DNA from: Rhea pennata
Taxonomy: Eukaryota; Chordata; Aves; Rheiformes; Rheidae
Direction of reading: 5' to 3'
NCBI RefSeq assembly: GCF_028389875.1
Contig: NC_084676.1
Coordinates: forward strand, 1,984,001 to 2,048,000
Length of the DNA: 64,000 nucleotides
The translations under genes and the position numbers were made by a program. This document shows positions 39,651 to 52,720 of the stretch, piece by piece. Position 1 is the first letter of the stretch. Each line of letters starts with the position of its first letter. The notes under the pieces are model-generated. The model ran no database searches. It was not told the DNA's origin and saw only the letters and a program-made list of their open reading frames with translations.

Positions 39651-40629
39651 GGGGATGACGTGCCAGACTCAGGACAAGCAGGCGCCGGCTGTAGGCACTC
39701 TTTCTGCCTCACCTCCTTGGAAGCCTAGGGACACCCTTCTGGCTCTGCCCTTGAGCTCTGTCACGCTGCGTTCCTGCCTCAGCTCACACAGCCCCCCTCA
39801 TCCTCTGAGCCCTGAGCCCGTGTCCTCAGTGGTAGGCACCAGCCATGCAGGCATGCCAGGGACAGGCAGTCCCTGGGCAAAGATGTCTCCCCAGCCACAC
39901 TGCACCACACCGAGCAGCAGGGAGCAAGGCTTCTTCTCTGCAGTTACTAATGCAGCTGCTGGAAGCTCAGATATCTTCCCCGGGTACAAAGATCACATTT
40001 CTCCCCAGCTGGCTGTCAGCTCTTCTATTATTCAGCAGGTAACAGCGCTCAGGTGGCTTAGTTTTCGGGGCAGAGCTGCCCTGGCTCCCAGAGCCCCTGG
40101 CCCTCCTGGCCCCGCTCTCCCCTTGCCGGCACTCTGACAATCTCGGTGTTTGACTTTGCAGTACCAGCTTGCAGAATCAGCTGATCACCTGCCAGGAGCA
40201 GCAGCCAGGCCTCCTAATAGCACAGCAGAAATGATGAGATCTAGCGACTGTGGGACACAGGCCAGCACAGGTCCTGGAGTGCTTGGGATGGGGCTGCAGG
40301 TTCAAATAGCAAGATTTTGGCAGCCAAAGCTGTCTGTGGCTGTTGTGTGGACTTCCAGCTTGGAGACAGCCCTCCATTGGGCAGGGAAGGAAGGAAAGGA
40401 GGAATCACAGGTGGAGAGGTCCTGGGGTGGGAGGACTGACAATGGGGACTATCGGATTTCAGCAGCCCACTCTGGCATGGTTTGAGTTGGGAAATGACTG
40501 TGCTCCTGAACATCCTGCAGGTTTTATTCCTAGAGAGGCTCACAGGATCCTAGAAGCGTTGATGTTGTCTGGAGGTCTCTATCTCAACTTTCTGCTTGGA
40601 GCAGAAATATTACTGACAAGGTAAGGTCA
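39651..40629. promoter_or_regulatory. STARD10-like: Possible STARD10-like upstream/promoter region
   Basis: Immediately 5' of the first recognised exon; modestly GC-rich at 39,720-40,140. No TATA box or CpG island clearly seen. Confidence 0.25.
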
Positions 40630-41320
40630 GCCATGGCTTTGCCCAGTTTCATCCTGACTGCTGTTAGATCCTCCAAGCCTTCTCTTGCCTGGACAAACCA
40701 CCTCTCTTGTAGCCCTGTGCCCTGGCTGTCTTGGCAGCCTCTGCAGGCCCCTCTCCAGCTCCTCCAGCTCTACCTGAACTAGGTAGGACCAGTCTAGGCA
40801 CAGCATCCATGTGTGGCCTCCCCACTGCTGAACAGAGGGGACAGCAACTTTCCTCAGTCTGCTGGCCATGTTCCTCCCACCATGGCTCAGGATTTAATTT
40901 GCCCCATATGGGATAGAAGCACTGTTGGTTCATATTCAACCCTTGTTCACAGTCACCCCCAGGTCCTTTTCAGCGGGGCCCTGCTTGGCCCATCGGTTTC
41001 CTGGCTGGATGAAGCCTGGGGTTATCAACATATGCACAGAATTTGGCACTTTTCCCTGTTGAAGTCCATGTGATTTCTCTTGGCCTCACCTTTGAGTTAC
41101 TCAAAGTCCATCTGAACTGAGGCTCTGTATTTTGCTGTACATTCATTTCATCAGTTTAGTTACACTTGCAAATTTGGCAAGAGTGCACTTTGTCTCCTCA
41201 TCCAGATGATCACTGATGAAGATGTTAACCAACATGGCCACAGTGCTGACCCAGGGCAACACTGTTTGAGACCAGCTGCCAACTGAACATTGAGCCATTG
41301 ATCACTGTCATTTGGGCCCT
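40630..41320 (-). mobile_element. Second decayed CR1 LINE fragment
   Basis: Matches the antisense CR1 ORF2 consensus by eye: CCCCCAGGTCCTTTTCAGCG, TGGCACTTTTCCCTGTTGAA, and on the minus strand NIFISDHLDEETKCTLAKFA, the RT segment normally ending ADDTKL. The terminal ADD is destroyed. Confidence 0.75.
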
Positions 41321-42454
41321 GGTAGAAGCAATGGAAGAAACTCAACTCTGCCCGAAGACTCACAGATTGCTTAGCAATAAATTGCTGAACAAACCCTTCA
41401 GGAGGGAAGTTACCTAACCTACCCCTGACTCTGTGATCTGCAGTCAGGAGGGAGTCTGGACTCCCTTGGGAACCTTCCCAATAGCTCTCACGGCTGGATG
41501 CTCCCAGCTGAGGCTCTTTCTCCTTATCCATGTACTACTCCATGAGAGGCCTTATTGTATCTCTGTGTGCTGGAGTGGTTGCTCCTGAGTACTGCTCACC
41601 TTCTTCACCCTGCCTATCCTTATCCACCTGCCCAGCCATCTGTGTTGGGACTTGACACTTCACCTGGTTTCCTTAAGGATGCTCTATCCTAAATGTCGTG
41701 CTGCCTGTTTTCCCTGTGTTTCCTGCCTCCTGAGCCTAGACTGCTGCTGGACAGTCCTCGAACCATAGTCCTCGAAGAGCTAGGGATGGAGAATAAAGCT
41801 GGTTTCTCCTCAGCACAACCCTGCTGTCTCACATGGTTCATCTCTGATTCTCATTTTCAGCCTGTTTCCTGGCAGACAACCTCTTCCTCAAACATTTGCA
41901 TAATATCAGCTGACACTGGTGACCAGCAGTTTGTGTGTATCTCTTGGTTCATGACTGCACACTTTGGTGGTGCTGAAAGCAGGGAGAAAGCTGGTGAGGT
42001 GCAGCCACTCAAAAAGTTTTGCCTGGCAGAGGGTGTGGAGGCTGTTTGCCAGGGAATGGAGGAATGATTGATAGACTGTGCTGAGAACCTGGCTTGGAGG
42101 CTGGCTACATCTGCTTGGGCTGGAGCACAGTGGATTCAGCAGGCACTTCTCCGCACAAATAGGCTTGTTGAGGGTGCTGCATATTTCGCAGCTTAAGCTG
42201 GCTGTTCTGGATGCTGTGGTCTTTTGCTGGGAAGATGCAGCTGCCAAATGCCATGCTTGGTTAAAGAGCTGTTGCAGCAAGCAGTGAGTGACAGATCCTT
42301 AGTTGGAGACAACACAGAAAAAAAGACATTGGAATGACCTTGGGGCTGGGCCCAGAGGCCTGTGAAGCAAGAAGCAAGCAAGGCAGGAGAGCATGGTGGC
42401 TTTATGGCTAGAGCTGTCTGATGCCTTTAATTCAGAGTCCTGTCAGGTACATGC

Positions 42455-42530
42455 ATGCACATGGGTATGTGTGTGCTTGCACACAGGTGTGTGTGTGCAT
42501 GTGTGTGTGTGCATGTGCAGGTAACTGTGT
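42455..42530. repeat. TG-rich simple repeat
   Basis: GTATGTGTGTGCTTGCACAC then several TGTGTG runs interrupted by GCATG. Confidence 0.85.
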
Positions 42531-45087
42531 GCAGTCAGCTCAACCCCTGCAAGATGCAGACTCAGCCCAGAGAGCCCACACATGGGTGGAGAGGAGGAGG
42601 CTTTGTGTGAGGGGGAAGGTGACGCGTGAGGCTGGGGATTCCTGGCTTTGCAACTCTGAGGCACATCCCAGGGCAAATGAAGGAAGGATGGAGGTGCTCA
42701 GAGCCCAGCACTCAGCAGACTGTGACTGACACACTGGGTGGTACATGCCGTGTGGGGCTGTAACAGCTGCAGGGAAAGGAACAGACTGCCTGCCCACAGT
42801 TGTCAAACTGAGAGCCAGCCCTACCTTGCCTGCCATCAGATGAGAGATGGGAGCATTTCTTTCCCTGGGACAGGAAGAAAACTTGAATGGAAAGTGCTTT
42901 CTTCTCTTCTGCAGCAGTCGAGGCTTCCTGCAGCTGCAGACCACATCCTCAGGGTTGGTGTTCAATCTGGACGATAGTGCAGCCACCTGTTAGCTTGGTG
43001 CTCACTGTCATGTGTCCCCTTCTAGCCACCTGCTGAGCTCAGACAGATTCCCTCAACTCATTTGCCATTGCAAACATAGTCTTCAGGGCTTAAATCAACC
43101 CCATTCACCCCTACCCTTGGCTCTTCTGGACCAAGGGCTGGATCTGGGTGACACAATGCCAGCCATACTCTTGGACTCTCTGGGAATCAAAGCTTCAACG
43201 GGGAAATAAATATGGAATTGGCTGTTGCAGCAGCTGGTTAGCTTGGTTTGGACTTTGCCAGTACAAGGGATGACCCTTCCCAGGTTTGCTGAACTACACC
43301 TTAGCTGTGTGTCGGAGTGGGTACCCTGTCTGGGATCCACGGTATCTCCCTGGCTGCCAAATAAGTTTTCTTCTTGCCTTCCCACAGGCAGGAGGGATCA
43401 ATGTCACAGGGGAAGGATCCCTGTTCTCTGCAGCCTCAGTAGCCTCTTTCCTTATCTGTTCCCAGATAGCAACAGAGGTTGGGAGCCAGAAGCATTCCTG
43501 TCTCAGCTGCACCAGCATCCTCCAACCTCTCCTCTGCTGGCAGCTTGCACACACTAAAGGAGAGAGCAGGAGGTAACTGCAGTGAATGTAAAGCAGCACA
43601 TTAACGTAACCTTGCATCTGTTACACATCATTTCACTTTTCTTTGTGAACATTGAATATCAAATGGAATAGCCTTGAGTACGTAGCTTGGTAATGGCTAT
43701 CTCAGGAGCTCTCTGACAACCGTTTCACAGGGTGTCTCCGCTGTGTGACAGTCGCGTCCTTCCCACGTGATACCTGCTCACTCTGCTTTGATGCTGCAGG
43801 CAGAGGAAGCGCAAGATCATAGCAGGGAGCTCAGCAATGGGGAGGGGAGGAAATAAGGGAGGCTGGAAATGCTGCATGCTTCTCTGGAGTAGTCAGACCT
43901 GGCCCCCCCAGCAAGACCTGAGCCTGAGGAAGATGAACTTTAATGGCTAATTTTGCACACACACCTATAAATTGGGAGCTGGCTGGGGTCTAGATGTGTC
44001 CGCATTATGGATGCCTTCTGAGCATTGCAGTAGAGGCTGGTTTAATTCAACCCTGGCACTAGTGGCATAACCCTGCTCTTCATACTAGGTTTTAGTGAAA
44101 TGCTGGCTTTCATTAGCCACGGGATTCCTGATGTTTACCCCATAGCTGACATGGAGTTAAATTGCCCAAGGAGATGCTGTGTCCTTGCTCAGTGCTGCTC
44201 TGCTTCAAAAGAAAGGCTTGCATTTTACAAGGCTGTACCTCTCTCTTTGAGATTTTCTCCCAGTACAGGCCCTGTACCAGTACTGGGACACTGCCAAAAC
44301 ATGTCCATTTGCTCTGATCACAGGGGATCCTCCACTTGGTGGGGCTCTCGAGCCATGCTTTGTACATGGGCAGTGGGGGATAACATGGACCAGCCTACCA
44401 CCAGCTGCCCAGGACCCCTGCACATCTCACAGACACCAGCAACATGAACTACCAGGGCAGGTGCCCCTCCAGAGCCTGGTGTGGCCAAAGGATGCTGAGG
44501 GCTCTTGGTCTCATCCTGGATACAGCTCCTGTCCTGACAGTTTCTGAGGAGGGCCTTTCTAGTCCCTTCTTCCTATTCCTTTCATTGTCAAGAGAAAAGA
44601 CCAATCTCTAAACCCTCCTTCAAGTTTCTTTGCAGACTACAGAAGATGTTGTCCCTTTGATCTTGCAGGGAAGTGTTTAGGTGTGGGAGAGCTACTGCAC
44701 TTCCCCATCCATCTGAGACTCACCTTTAGTGGCAAAATGCTCAGCAGGGCCCGTTAGTGCTCCTGTGAGCCATTTTTCATTCTGGACGGATGGATTTCAT
44801 TTCCTTCCTTATATGTGGATGGAAATGCACATCATGGAGATCATGCCTGGATCTGAGGAATGGAGCAGGGATGTGTGATTTACACGGAGGGAGCCACGGG
44901 ATCCTCTGAACTGTGTTGTAGGGTTTCATGTGTAGGTGTTCACAGCTCCATTAATGAGCTCAGACACCTCAGCAGGAAAGCTGTCAGCGAGGGGAAGAGA
45001 AAAACCTCTCAAGAGCCAGAGAAGAGCAGCCAATCCCCTCTGCAGTGACTGCTCCCTCTCCTCTGAGAATCAGCTTTGAAAGCTGAA

Positions 45088-45119
45088 TTGAAATGAAATG
45101 AAAATTGAAATGAAAAATG
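45088..45119 (+). promoter_or_regulatory. Tandem GAAANNGAAA cluster (ISRE/IRF-like)
   Basis: Four GAAAT/GAAAA units in 32 bp (GAAATGAAATGAAAATTGAA, then ATGAAAAATG). This fits the IRF-binding core, but low-complexity A-rich sequence is an alternative. Confidence 0.3.
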
Positions 45120-45559
45120 TTTTTCCTATGGAAAACGGTTATGCTTTGGATTTATGTGAACTGCAGGGTTGGCTCCACTCAGATCCTTCTCATTCCACTA
45201 GTTTTCATCTCCTGGGAAATGAACAAGAGAGTTAGGAGGAAAAGCTAAAGATGGGCTGGGAGTTTCCTGGCCTAAAGAAATCCAGCTGGAGCAGTAATGA
45301 AGGATTACAGCCTGCCACGCAGCATTAGCAGATTGTGGCTAGGAGCCAAAGATCTTCTCAGGACCAGAGTAAAAAGGTGTTAAGCGTCCAAAAGACATCA
45401 GGTTGTGCTAGCACTGACCAGTCTGCCTAACCTTTGGAGAACAGGAGCAGGAGCAGAGAACTGGGGAAAAAGGGAGATCCTAGCCCGGGAATGGGCTTCA
45501 GGAACATCCAAAGGTCCCAGAGAGATTCAGAGCTCTGGGGCGCAGGGACACACAGGGAC

Positions 45560-45760
45560 CTGGAGAGCCCCCAGAGCTCTGGGGCTGCGGGGGCACACAG
45601 GCACCTGGGGAGCCCCAGAGCCCGGGCCCGCAGGGCGCTCGCTGCCGTGTGCCGGATGCAGCCGAGCCTCCGAGCAGCGCCGCGGCAGCCGCGCCGGGGC
45701 CGCTCCGGGCCCCGAGGCTCCCGCGGCGGGTGCAGTCTGGTGATCGCCCGCTGGGTGTCA
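45560..45760. other. Small CpG-island-like segment
   Basis: Dense CpG and GC at 45,620-45,745 (GCCGCGGCAGCCGCGCCGGG type sequence) in otherwise ordinary DNA. No ORF with family similarity. Could be an unannotated promoter or a GC-rich enhancer. Confidence 0.35.
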
Positions 45761-46261
45761 CACGCACTCCACCAGGGACACGCAGGGGAATGCCACCCAG
45801 GGGGACAGGCCTCGGGACAGAGGCAGGACAGAGCCCAGGGCTGAAGACTAGCAGGTGACATCTCTGCCATGCTTTAATCTGGTGCTTTTTTTCCTGCTGG
45901 TTCGGGGGCTCCCTGGTTCGCCGGGGAGAAGCGCAGGGGAAACGGGGCAGTCAAGTGGGGAACAAGCTTCCCTGCATGTGAGCAGGGATCTCTCAGGGAC
46001 TTGTGGCCCAGCACAGCCACAGTGTTAGGACCCCAGCACACGTCCCTTCCATGTGCCATGTGGACACGTCCTCACCATGACAGACAAAGACATGGCAGGG
46101 GGTTCAGAGGGTCCCTGCTCACAAAATCACTGCCAACAGGTAGGTAATGGGCATCACACATGACCACAGGGTCAACTCCTGCAGGACACATTTTCCCAAT
46201 GGATGCTGGATGTGGGGTGTGCATCCATGCGGAGCAATAAAAGTGGGACTTAGAGGCACAC

Positions 46262-47030
46262 GATACTAGATAATATGCCTGTGGGATGCAGCATGCATCA
46301 CATACACCCACACCCATACAACATATGTCCATGCAGGACAGTACATGCACTAATGCACATCCATACAATGCACAACACATAAGTGGCAGCACATGCATGA
46401 TGCAGCCTAACATGTCATGCACTGACATACAGTCACATTGGGCAAGCACCTGCATGAACGCAGCAGCAGAACAGCTATGTATCTGTTGCATGTGTGGACA
46501 TACAACAAGGATTAGCACACTTGTGACCCCGTCACCTCAACCTTTAGCACAGGAGCCATCCCTGACATAGAGGCCACAGAGCGACAACATATCTGGCTAC
46601 ATGTGTCAGCCCAAGATGCACAGCGAGATCATGGGGAGGTGCTGCAGGATGATGGGAATGGCCTGCCTGGGAGGGGGGAAGTGTGGTGGTGCCTGCTGCT
46701 GCCAGTGCAGTTGCAGGGAGGCGAGCAGGCACGGTTGTAGCTGGTTGTATGGGATGTGAGTGACCGGCAAGGCAGGCCTGCCAGAGACATGTAAGAGCAC
46801 TTGGGCACCTATGAAGCTCCCTTGGATGGGAGGCCAGAAGTGTGGACACAAGCACACAGAATGTGTGCACACCTTCCAAGAGCCCAGGAGAGCCCACAGA
46901 CACTGTGTCTGCAAACATACCTGCACATGCCTGGCACATGCATGCACCTGCATGCACACAGTCTCAGGAACATGCATATTACATGTGTGCACATACATGC
47001 ATGCACACTGCAGCTCCTTTTGCATACGTC
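46262..47030. repeat. Degenerate CACAT/TGCA-rich blocks
   Basis: 46,262-46,460 and 46,845-47,010 are rich in ACACATGCA-type alternating purine-pyrimidine sequence. Confidence 0.6.
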
Positions 47031-47799
47031 TTGATGCTCTTAAAAGCACTCTCTTTAACCCTCCCCAGCTCTAATCTCCCTAAGCTCCTTCCTTGCATCC
47101 AGCTCCTCGCTCACCTCCTGCTGCTATCCTGCACTAAATTCCCATGATCTTCCTTCCCCAGCTGTCTCCTTCCCCTGCAGCCACCCTGGTCCCAGCACAT
47201 GTCTCCCTGCCTCCTTCAATCCCACTGTCCCACGCTGGCTAATCCTTGCGGGGATCGCTCATTGCTTAAGTGGCAAACCTGCTTGGCACGGCTCTGCGGC
47301 ACAGCCAGTTTGGTTCCAGCACATCAGGCTTTCCCGCGACTGGGCTGTGATTGCACTGGGGGGGTAACTTGTGATGCTCCCGCACAAGCCAAAGAGGAAT
47401 CACTAATGCAAGCCTCAGGCAGGTTTTAAGAAGGGCCTACGCAAATACAAGCAGTGTGCTGGGCAGAAACCCATCCGTGCTGCACTCCATTTCTTCTCCC
47501 CCCCCCCAACACATGCTTCGTTTTTATTCTCCTTCTTGTTTTGTTGTATTTCTGGTCTCTGGTACCTGAGCTGGACTGGTGGGCCGAGCAAGCATGCATC
47601 CACTCGCTGCCCGCTGCCGGCCCACCGAGCATGCGTTGGCACCACTGCTGCTCTGCCAGCTTCCGGGCTGCCCAAATGCCCGCCCCAGCCCCGGGCTCTG
47701 CTTTGCTGTGGTTTCTCCAGCCTCGCAGACAGGGATGTGCTGCCAGAGCCCTGTGGCTGCCAGGCCAGGGCTCGTTTGCACAGTGCCTAGGCCGGGCAT

Positions 47800-47995
47800 C
47801 AGGATGATTTAAAAGGACTGTGAAAAATGTAGTTATTTTTCCCCCTTTCAGCTGGAAGTCAATACTCGGGGAAGGATGTTTAATTATCTTCGTCACTCTC
47901 CTAAATCTCTTTATGAGAGGGTTTGGCTGCAAATCTCCACATCATTTCAAAGTTATTGGCTAGCGCGGTGCACAGCGGCACAGTAAATTAGCAGA
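47800..47995. promoter_or_regulatory. AT-rich island, candidate conserved noncoding element
   Basis: Low-repeat AT-rich sequence within GC-rich DNA, with GATTTAAAAGG, TTTAATTATC and AAATTAGCAGATTAG. No ORF. Conservation is inferred only from composition and motif density. Confidence 0.3.
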
Positions 47996-48539
47996 TTAGA
48001 GCAGGCCCGGGGCCCCCCCGGTGCCTGCCTGCACTGCGCGTGGCTGCCCCGAGCCCAGCTGCCCTCCTGCCAAGCGGGGCAGTGCCAGGGAGGGCTCCTG
48101 GCACTGGTGAGCACATGGATGCAGGAGCAAAGCCAACATTCGCCCATCAGAAGGGCTGGGGCACTGTGCCCCGGCACCTGCCCTGCGGCCCCCTCCCTGG
48201 GGGCCGTGGCAGCAGTCGCCCCGTAGAGCTGACGGCTCCTGGGAGGTCCAGCAACCCTATGAGACCAGTGCCGGGGCCAGGTGGGATGCGGGGGCATGGC
48301 GAAGCCCGTGGGTGCGGGGCTGGGCGCTGCGCGGTGGGTGCAGCAAAGGGGCAGGGTGCAGAGGTGGTGCCACTTGGCTCCCGGCCCCTAGCGGGGTGCA
48401 GCCCCCAGCGCCCCCGCTCCTCCCAGCCCGTGTGCCATGTCCCTTCCAGGCAGCACGCAGCACCCAGGGGCCTCCCCCATGCCCTAAGCTGCGTGTTCTC
48501 GTGCAAAGCCAGCAGAGCCAGGGCCGGGCTGGAGGCCTG

Positions 48540-48985
48540 AGATACGCCAGAACAAAATGCCACCTTCCCGATAATGCCTTTTATTGGACTAAGTGACACG
48601 CAGGCTTTAGGGGATAGCGGGAGAATCCGCTCGGCTCATCCGCAGAAAGGATTTCCACAGCCCTCCCGGCGGCTTGTCAGTGTTACACTGCGAGTCCCTG
48701 AAGAGTTATTACCTCCCGACGCAAGGCTCTGTCTGCTGGGAGCTGAACGGCGTCTCTGCCCCCTGTTTGCTGCTTAGAAAGATTACGTCGCCTTTGAATA
48801 AGCTCCATGGAGCGCTGCTGCCGACGCATCAGACAGGGGCTAATCACAAAATTAGCAGGGAAAGAAAACTTTGTGGCAGGAACTTATCTGCGGCGCGGGC
48901 ATGTGCTCTGCTGGCTGCCGGCGCTCCCGCGCCCGGCCCCATCCATCTCCCAGGCTTAAGCAAAACTTCCCATTGATTTCCGTGA
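48540..48985. promoter_or_regulatory. Candidate conserved noncoding element
   Basis: Includes CCTTTTATTGGACTAA, GATTACG, CTCCATGGAG palindrome and GCTAATCACAAAATTAGC. Unique-looking, non-coding, CpG-containing. Confidence 0.35.
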
Positions 48986-49024
48986 TGAAACCTGCTGGAA
49001 GATTGTGACAGGAGGAGGCGCGTG

Positions 49025-49405
49025 CTTGGTATGCACATGTACACGCACATGCGTGCATGCGTTTGAGCTCACGAGCGCTGATGCATGTGGTTGTATATAC
49101 AAGCACACATACACAGTCTAATGTGTGTACTCATCTGTGTGCACACACTTGTATGCACATACCTGCAAAATCGTGCACACATGCTTGTGTGCAGGCATAA
49201 TCACACATACATGCACACACTCACATTCATAAATAGGCATGTGTATATGCACATGTGCATGCATCTGTAGCACGCTTTGTCGTACATACATGCACACACC
49301 CACTTGCGCTCACACACGTGAACCTGCACCCGCGTATTCCTAGGCATGTGGATATATACGTGCATGCACACGCTCATGCATACACCTGCACACACATCGC
49401 ACCGC
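49025..49405. repeat. CACATG/TGCA alternating-pyrimidine block
   Basis: About 380 bp dominated by GCACACATACATGCA-type sequence, open on both strands only because of this composition. Confidence 0.8.
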
Positions 49406-50019
49406 CACTGTTGCAGCACTGGCCAGGCTGCTCTGCTGCGCTGCGGTGTGCAGCCCCATCGCGGGCACAGCACCTTGCACGGCTCCTGCCATGCCCCAAA
49501 GCCCTCGCGGCGCTGCTCGGCCTGCAGTGCGTACTAGGGACAGGCCACGCCGCCCGAGCAGCCCAGGTGCAGGTACTTCTCCCATTGCCGGCTGAGCGGT
49601 AAGCAGGGGATGGATGACATGCTGTGCCAGTCTAGCAGCACCTCCACCCTTTCCAGTCGTGGGGGCACAGTGCTTGGCTCCCCCACGCTGGCCTGCCAGG
49701 GTGACCTGGGCCAAGCGCTGTGCTGTGGTGGGAGAGTCCCATGCTGGTGGTCTTGCACGCTGAGTGAGGGACAGCGTTGCATCCTGCTGGCATGATACCA
49801 GGGCCTGGCAGTGCCCATGCTGCAGTGCCATCCCACAGACAGCACCTGGGAGCATCACTGGGTGTCCTGGGGCATCCCCCCACTCCATCCGTCCATCCAT
49901 CGTGTCCTGTGCCCCTGGGGCAGGGCACGGGATAGGGCCCATGGAAGTGCCACAGGGCACATGGTGAGCTCTGTGCCCAGTGAGCAGTGCCGGGCATGGG
50001 GAACGGCACCTGGGAGCAG

Positions 50020-50170
50020 CATGCAGGGATGATTAAAATGCGCTGTTTGTTTTATTTAAGCGCAACAGTCAGAGAGAGTTACAGGGCACTGAGCTAGAAA
50101 ATAACATTCGCAGAAACCGCCTCCTGACACCCGGAGGCCTGACCTTTGCAAACTTCATCGGCGCCACGTG
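50020..50170. promoter_or_regulatory. AT-rich island, candidate regulatory element
   Basis: GATTAAAATGCGC, GTTTTATTTAAGCGC and a TGACCTTTGCAAAC nuclear-receptor-like half-site. Confidence 0.25.
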
Positions 50171-50584
50171 TCCCGAGCACACCCGTGCAAAGCAGCTTTG
50201 GCGGGTGGTTGTCCTGAACTGGAGAGCTGGGACCCCTGCCTGCATCCCCCAGCCCTGGTGATCCCCGCTGCAGCCCCCAAAATGCAGCTATGTCCCAGCT
50301 CGTGGGCCCGCTGCGGGCTGCTTGATCCCAATGAGGCTCAGTCCCAGGGCAAAACATCAGTGTGGTGGGAAGAAGAGATGCCTGATCCAGGTGGAAAACT
50401 GTCCTGCAGGACCCTGGAGGGCAGGAAGGGGGTGCCGATGCCCCCCGGCCACGTTTGCCCCCCAGCATGGCCAGCACACAGGGCAGTGTGGGGCTCCCTG
50501 GGGTGCATGGCTGGCACCTGGCCGTGCCACCACCACCCCCCCCCCAGCTGTGGAGGCATTTTGGGCACGGCTGCTCCAGCCATA

Positions 50585-50700
50585 GCAACAGTTGCTACGA
50601 TTCTCTTTTCTGGACTCGGGTGACTTCCCGTGGCAGCTCTGCCGAGGATGCATTTACATGCAATTAAAGCTCATTAATTGCCCAGGAACAACAACGGCGC
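50585..50700. promoter_or_regulatory. AT-rich island, candidate regulatory element
   Basis: CATTTACATGCAATTAAAGC followed by TCATTAATTGCC: octamer-like and homeodomain-like sites close together. Confidence 0.3.
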
Positions 50701-51054
50701 CGTGGCAAGGCGCAGGGGTGAGCCGCATGGAGGAGGCAGCCACGCCGTGCCTGCCTGGCACAGCCAGCAGTGGTGCGGGCACAGCTGCAGGAGCACCCTG
50801 GCCCCACTCTTGCAGCGCTTTGCAACCGCCCGAGCTGCCCTGCTCCGACCAGCACCCCTCAGGGACTGGTGCTGGATGCAAGGCCTGTACCATGGCAAGG
50901 GCACACAAGAAAGTGCTGCAGGGCGGCTCCGGCACCCACTCCATGTCCCAAAGCACTGCCGGCTGCTCAGCCTGGTGCCAAGGGCGGCTGAGACAGAGCT
51001 GTGAGCAATGGGAAGGGGGTCCATCCACCCAGGACACCCTCCCAGCTCTGCACG

Positions 51055-51310
51055 CTTTGTCATGGAAATGAAATCAGCTCCATTCTCCGGCAGGCAGCAG
51101 TGGAGCGAGCGGAGGAGGGGGGGCCCGTCGGTGGCTTTTGCCCGCACGTGTCTGAGCGGAGCTGGTGCAGGCAGGTGCTGAGCCGCTGTTCCCAAGCTGC
51201 CGCGCCTCGGAAAAACAATAGCATTTGGTAGCAGAGGGAGAAAAATGTTTTCCCGGACGGATTGAAATGACGCTTTGATTGTGAACAGATGCAGGAGATA
51301 AGCAGAGGGG
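51055..51310. promoter_or_regulatory. Candidate conserved noncoding element
   Basis: Unique AT-containing sequence with AACAATAG (SOX-type) at about 51,214-51,221 and TTGAAATGACGCTTTGATTG (TCF-like CTTTGAT). No ORF with similarity. Confidence 0.35.
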
Positions 51311-52439
51311 GGCAGGTTCCCGCTGGTGATGCACACAGGGCCAGCCTGCAGCCTCTTCCACGTACTTGCTGCAGGAAAGGGAAGAATCCCCGGAGTGCTT
51401 GGCTTCGCAGTGCCGCGCGGAGTTGTGCCGGGCTGGAGCAGGCTCTCCTGGCTCCTGAGCCCAGGCTGCCAGGCCTGGGCGGCCACGCGGGGCTGGTCTG
51501 GGCAGCCAGCAGTGCCAGCAGGAGTCGGAGGAGGATGCACTGGCACCGGGGCACCCAGCTGCTGGGTGCAGGGTGCTGGGTGCCGCCCTGGCAGCTCTGG
51601 CCGCTGCTGTGGCAGGGCTGTGGGTGATGCACCCTGCACCGGCTCCTGGCATGATGTACTGTCCCTTGGCCGCATGAGGGTCTCTCCCCATCTCAGAGGA
51701 GAGGCCTTGGTGCGGAGCAGCAGGGATTCGTGGGGAGCGTGGGCTGCTCCGGCACCCACCCCATGTGCCACTGCCCAGTGGCATCCTGCAGTGCCAGGCA
51801 GCCCAGCGAGCAAGCGCAGGATGTGCTGCGGAGCAGAGCCCTGCCTCCTCCTCCTCTTCCTCCTCCTCTCCTTAACCAAGGGGAGCTGTGGCTCTGCCAG
51901 GTGGGGGCCAAGGGCACAGCTAAAAACAGGGACTAATCACGTTGCCGCTGAAGTTCAGCACTGCGCTGCCGGGCGTGGAGCCCACAGGGCACAGTCCTGC
52001 CTGGCTCCCTTGCTCTGTCTCGGGCAGGGCTGATCTGGGGGCTTGTGGGCAACTCTGTGAGCCCTGAAGCGTCGGGCCCCCAAGAGGGTGCAAGGCAGCA
52101 GGAACAGGTGTCAAACACTTCCATGAGCCAGGGCTTTGGGGGACCCTGCCGACACGGCGCCTGGCACAGGGGGTAGGTGGCACCACACGGCCCCAGGGAG
52201 CTGCTGAGCATCAGGGTGCATTGCGGGTGGTTGCCGGCCTCCCTAGAGAGCTGCCAGGAAAGGATCTGTCCTGCTTTTTGGTACGCTGCTGGCTGTGCTC
52301 GGAGTCTGCCAGTTGCCCCTGAGGAAGGGGGCTCTCATCCACGTTATTACATGAGCGGCAGGAAGGGCCGCAGTGAAAGCGTGGAGCAAGTGCTAGAGAA
52401 AGCGCGCTTGGCCCTTTTTAACCCTTTCCGTAGCACTGC

Positions 52440-52720
52440 CGCACCCGCCGCTTGATTGCCACCCGGCTAAGTCCCTGCGCCCCCCATCATCTGCAGAAGA
52501 TCCAGCGGCAGGCAATCGGCAGGCACACGCTGCGGAGCGGTGCTTTTCTTCTCTAATCTTCTTATTTCATTTTAGCATTTACAATACACCCAGCCGGTAA
52601 TCCTGACATCAAACACGCCACGCACACTTTCAAGCTGCACCAACGTCAGGATGTACGAGCGCTGGCAGGAGCTGGCAGCTCCGACGTCTTGAGATAACAC
52701 ACAGAAGAAAGACAAGGAAA
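52440..52720. promoter_or_regulatory. Candidate regulatory island
   Basis: Moderate-GC unique sequence around CTTCTTATTTCATTTTAGCA; no exon recognised. Confidence 0.2.

Larger units (their letters stand above)
41321..45559. other. Intergenic, no gene seen
   Basis: Unique-looking sequence with a TG/CA repeat at 42,455-42,530 and a GAAATGAAA cluster at 45,088-45,119. I found no exon with protein-family similarity. Confidence 0.55.

Noticed and set aside
41160-41531. Open minus-strand frame as an independent gene
   Set aside because: Overlaps the CR1 reverse-transcriptase relic, which is read in a different frame (NIFISDHLDEETKC).
50674-51879. Longest open frame in the right half (about 401 codons, minus)
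   Set aside because: Composition is Ala/Pro/Gly/Arg-rich as expected from stop-poor GC DNA; overlaps an AT-rich noncoding island and has no recognisable domain.
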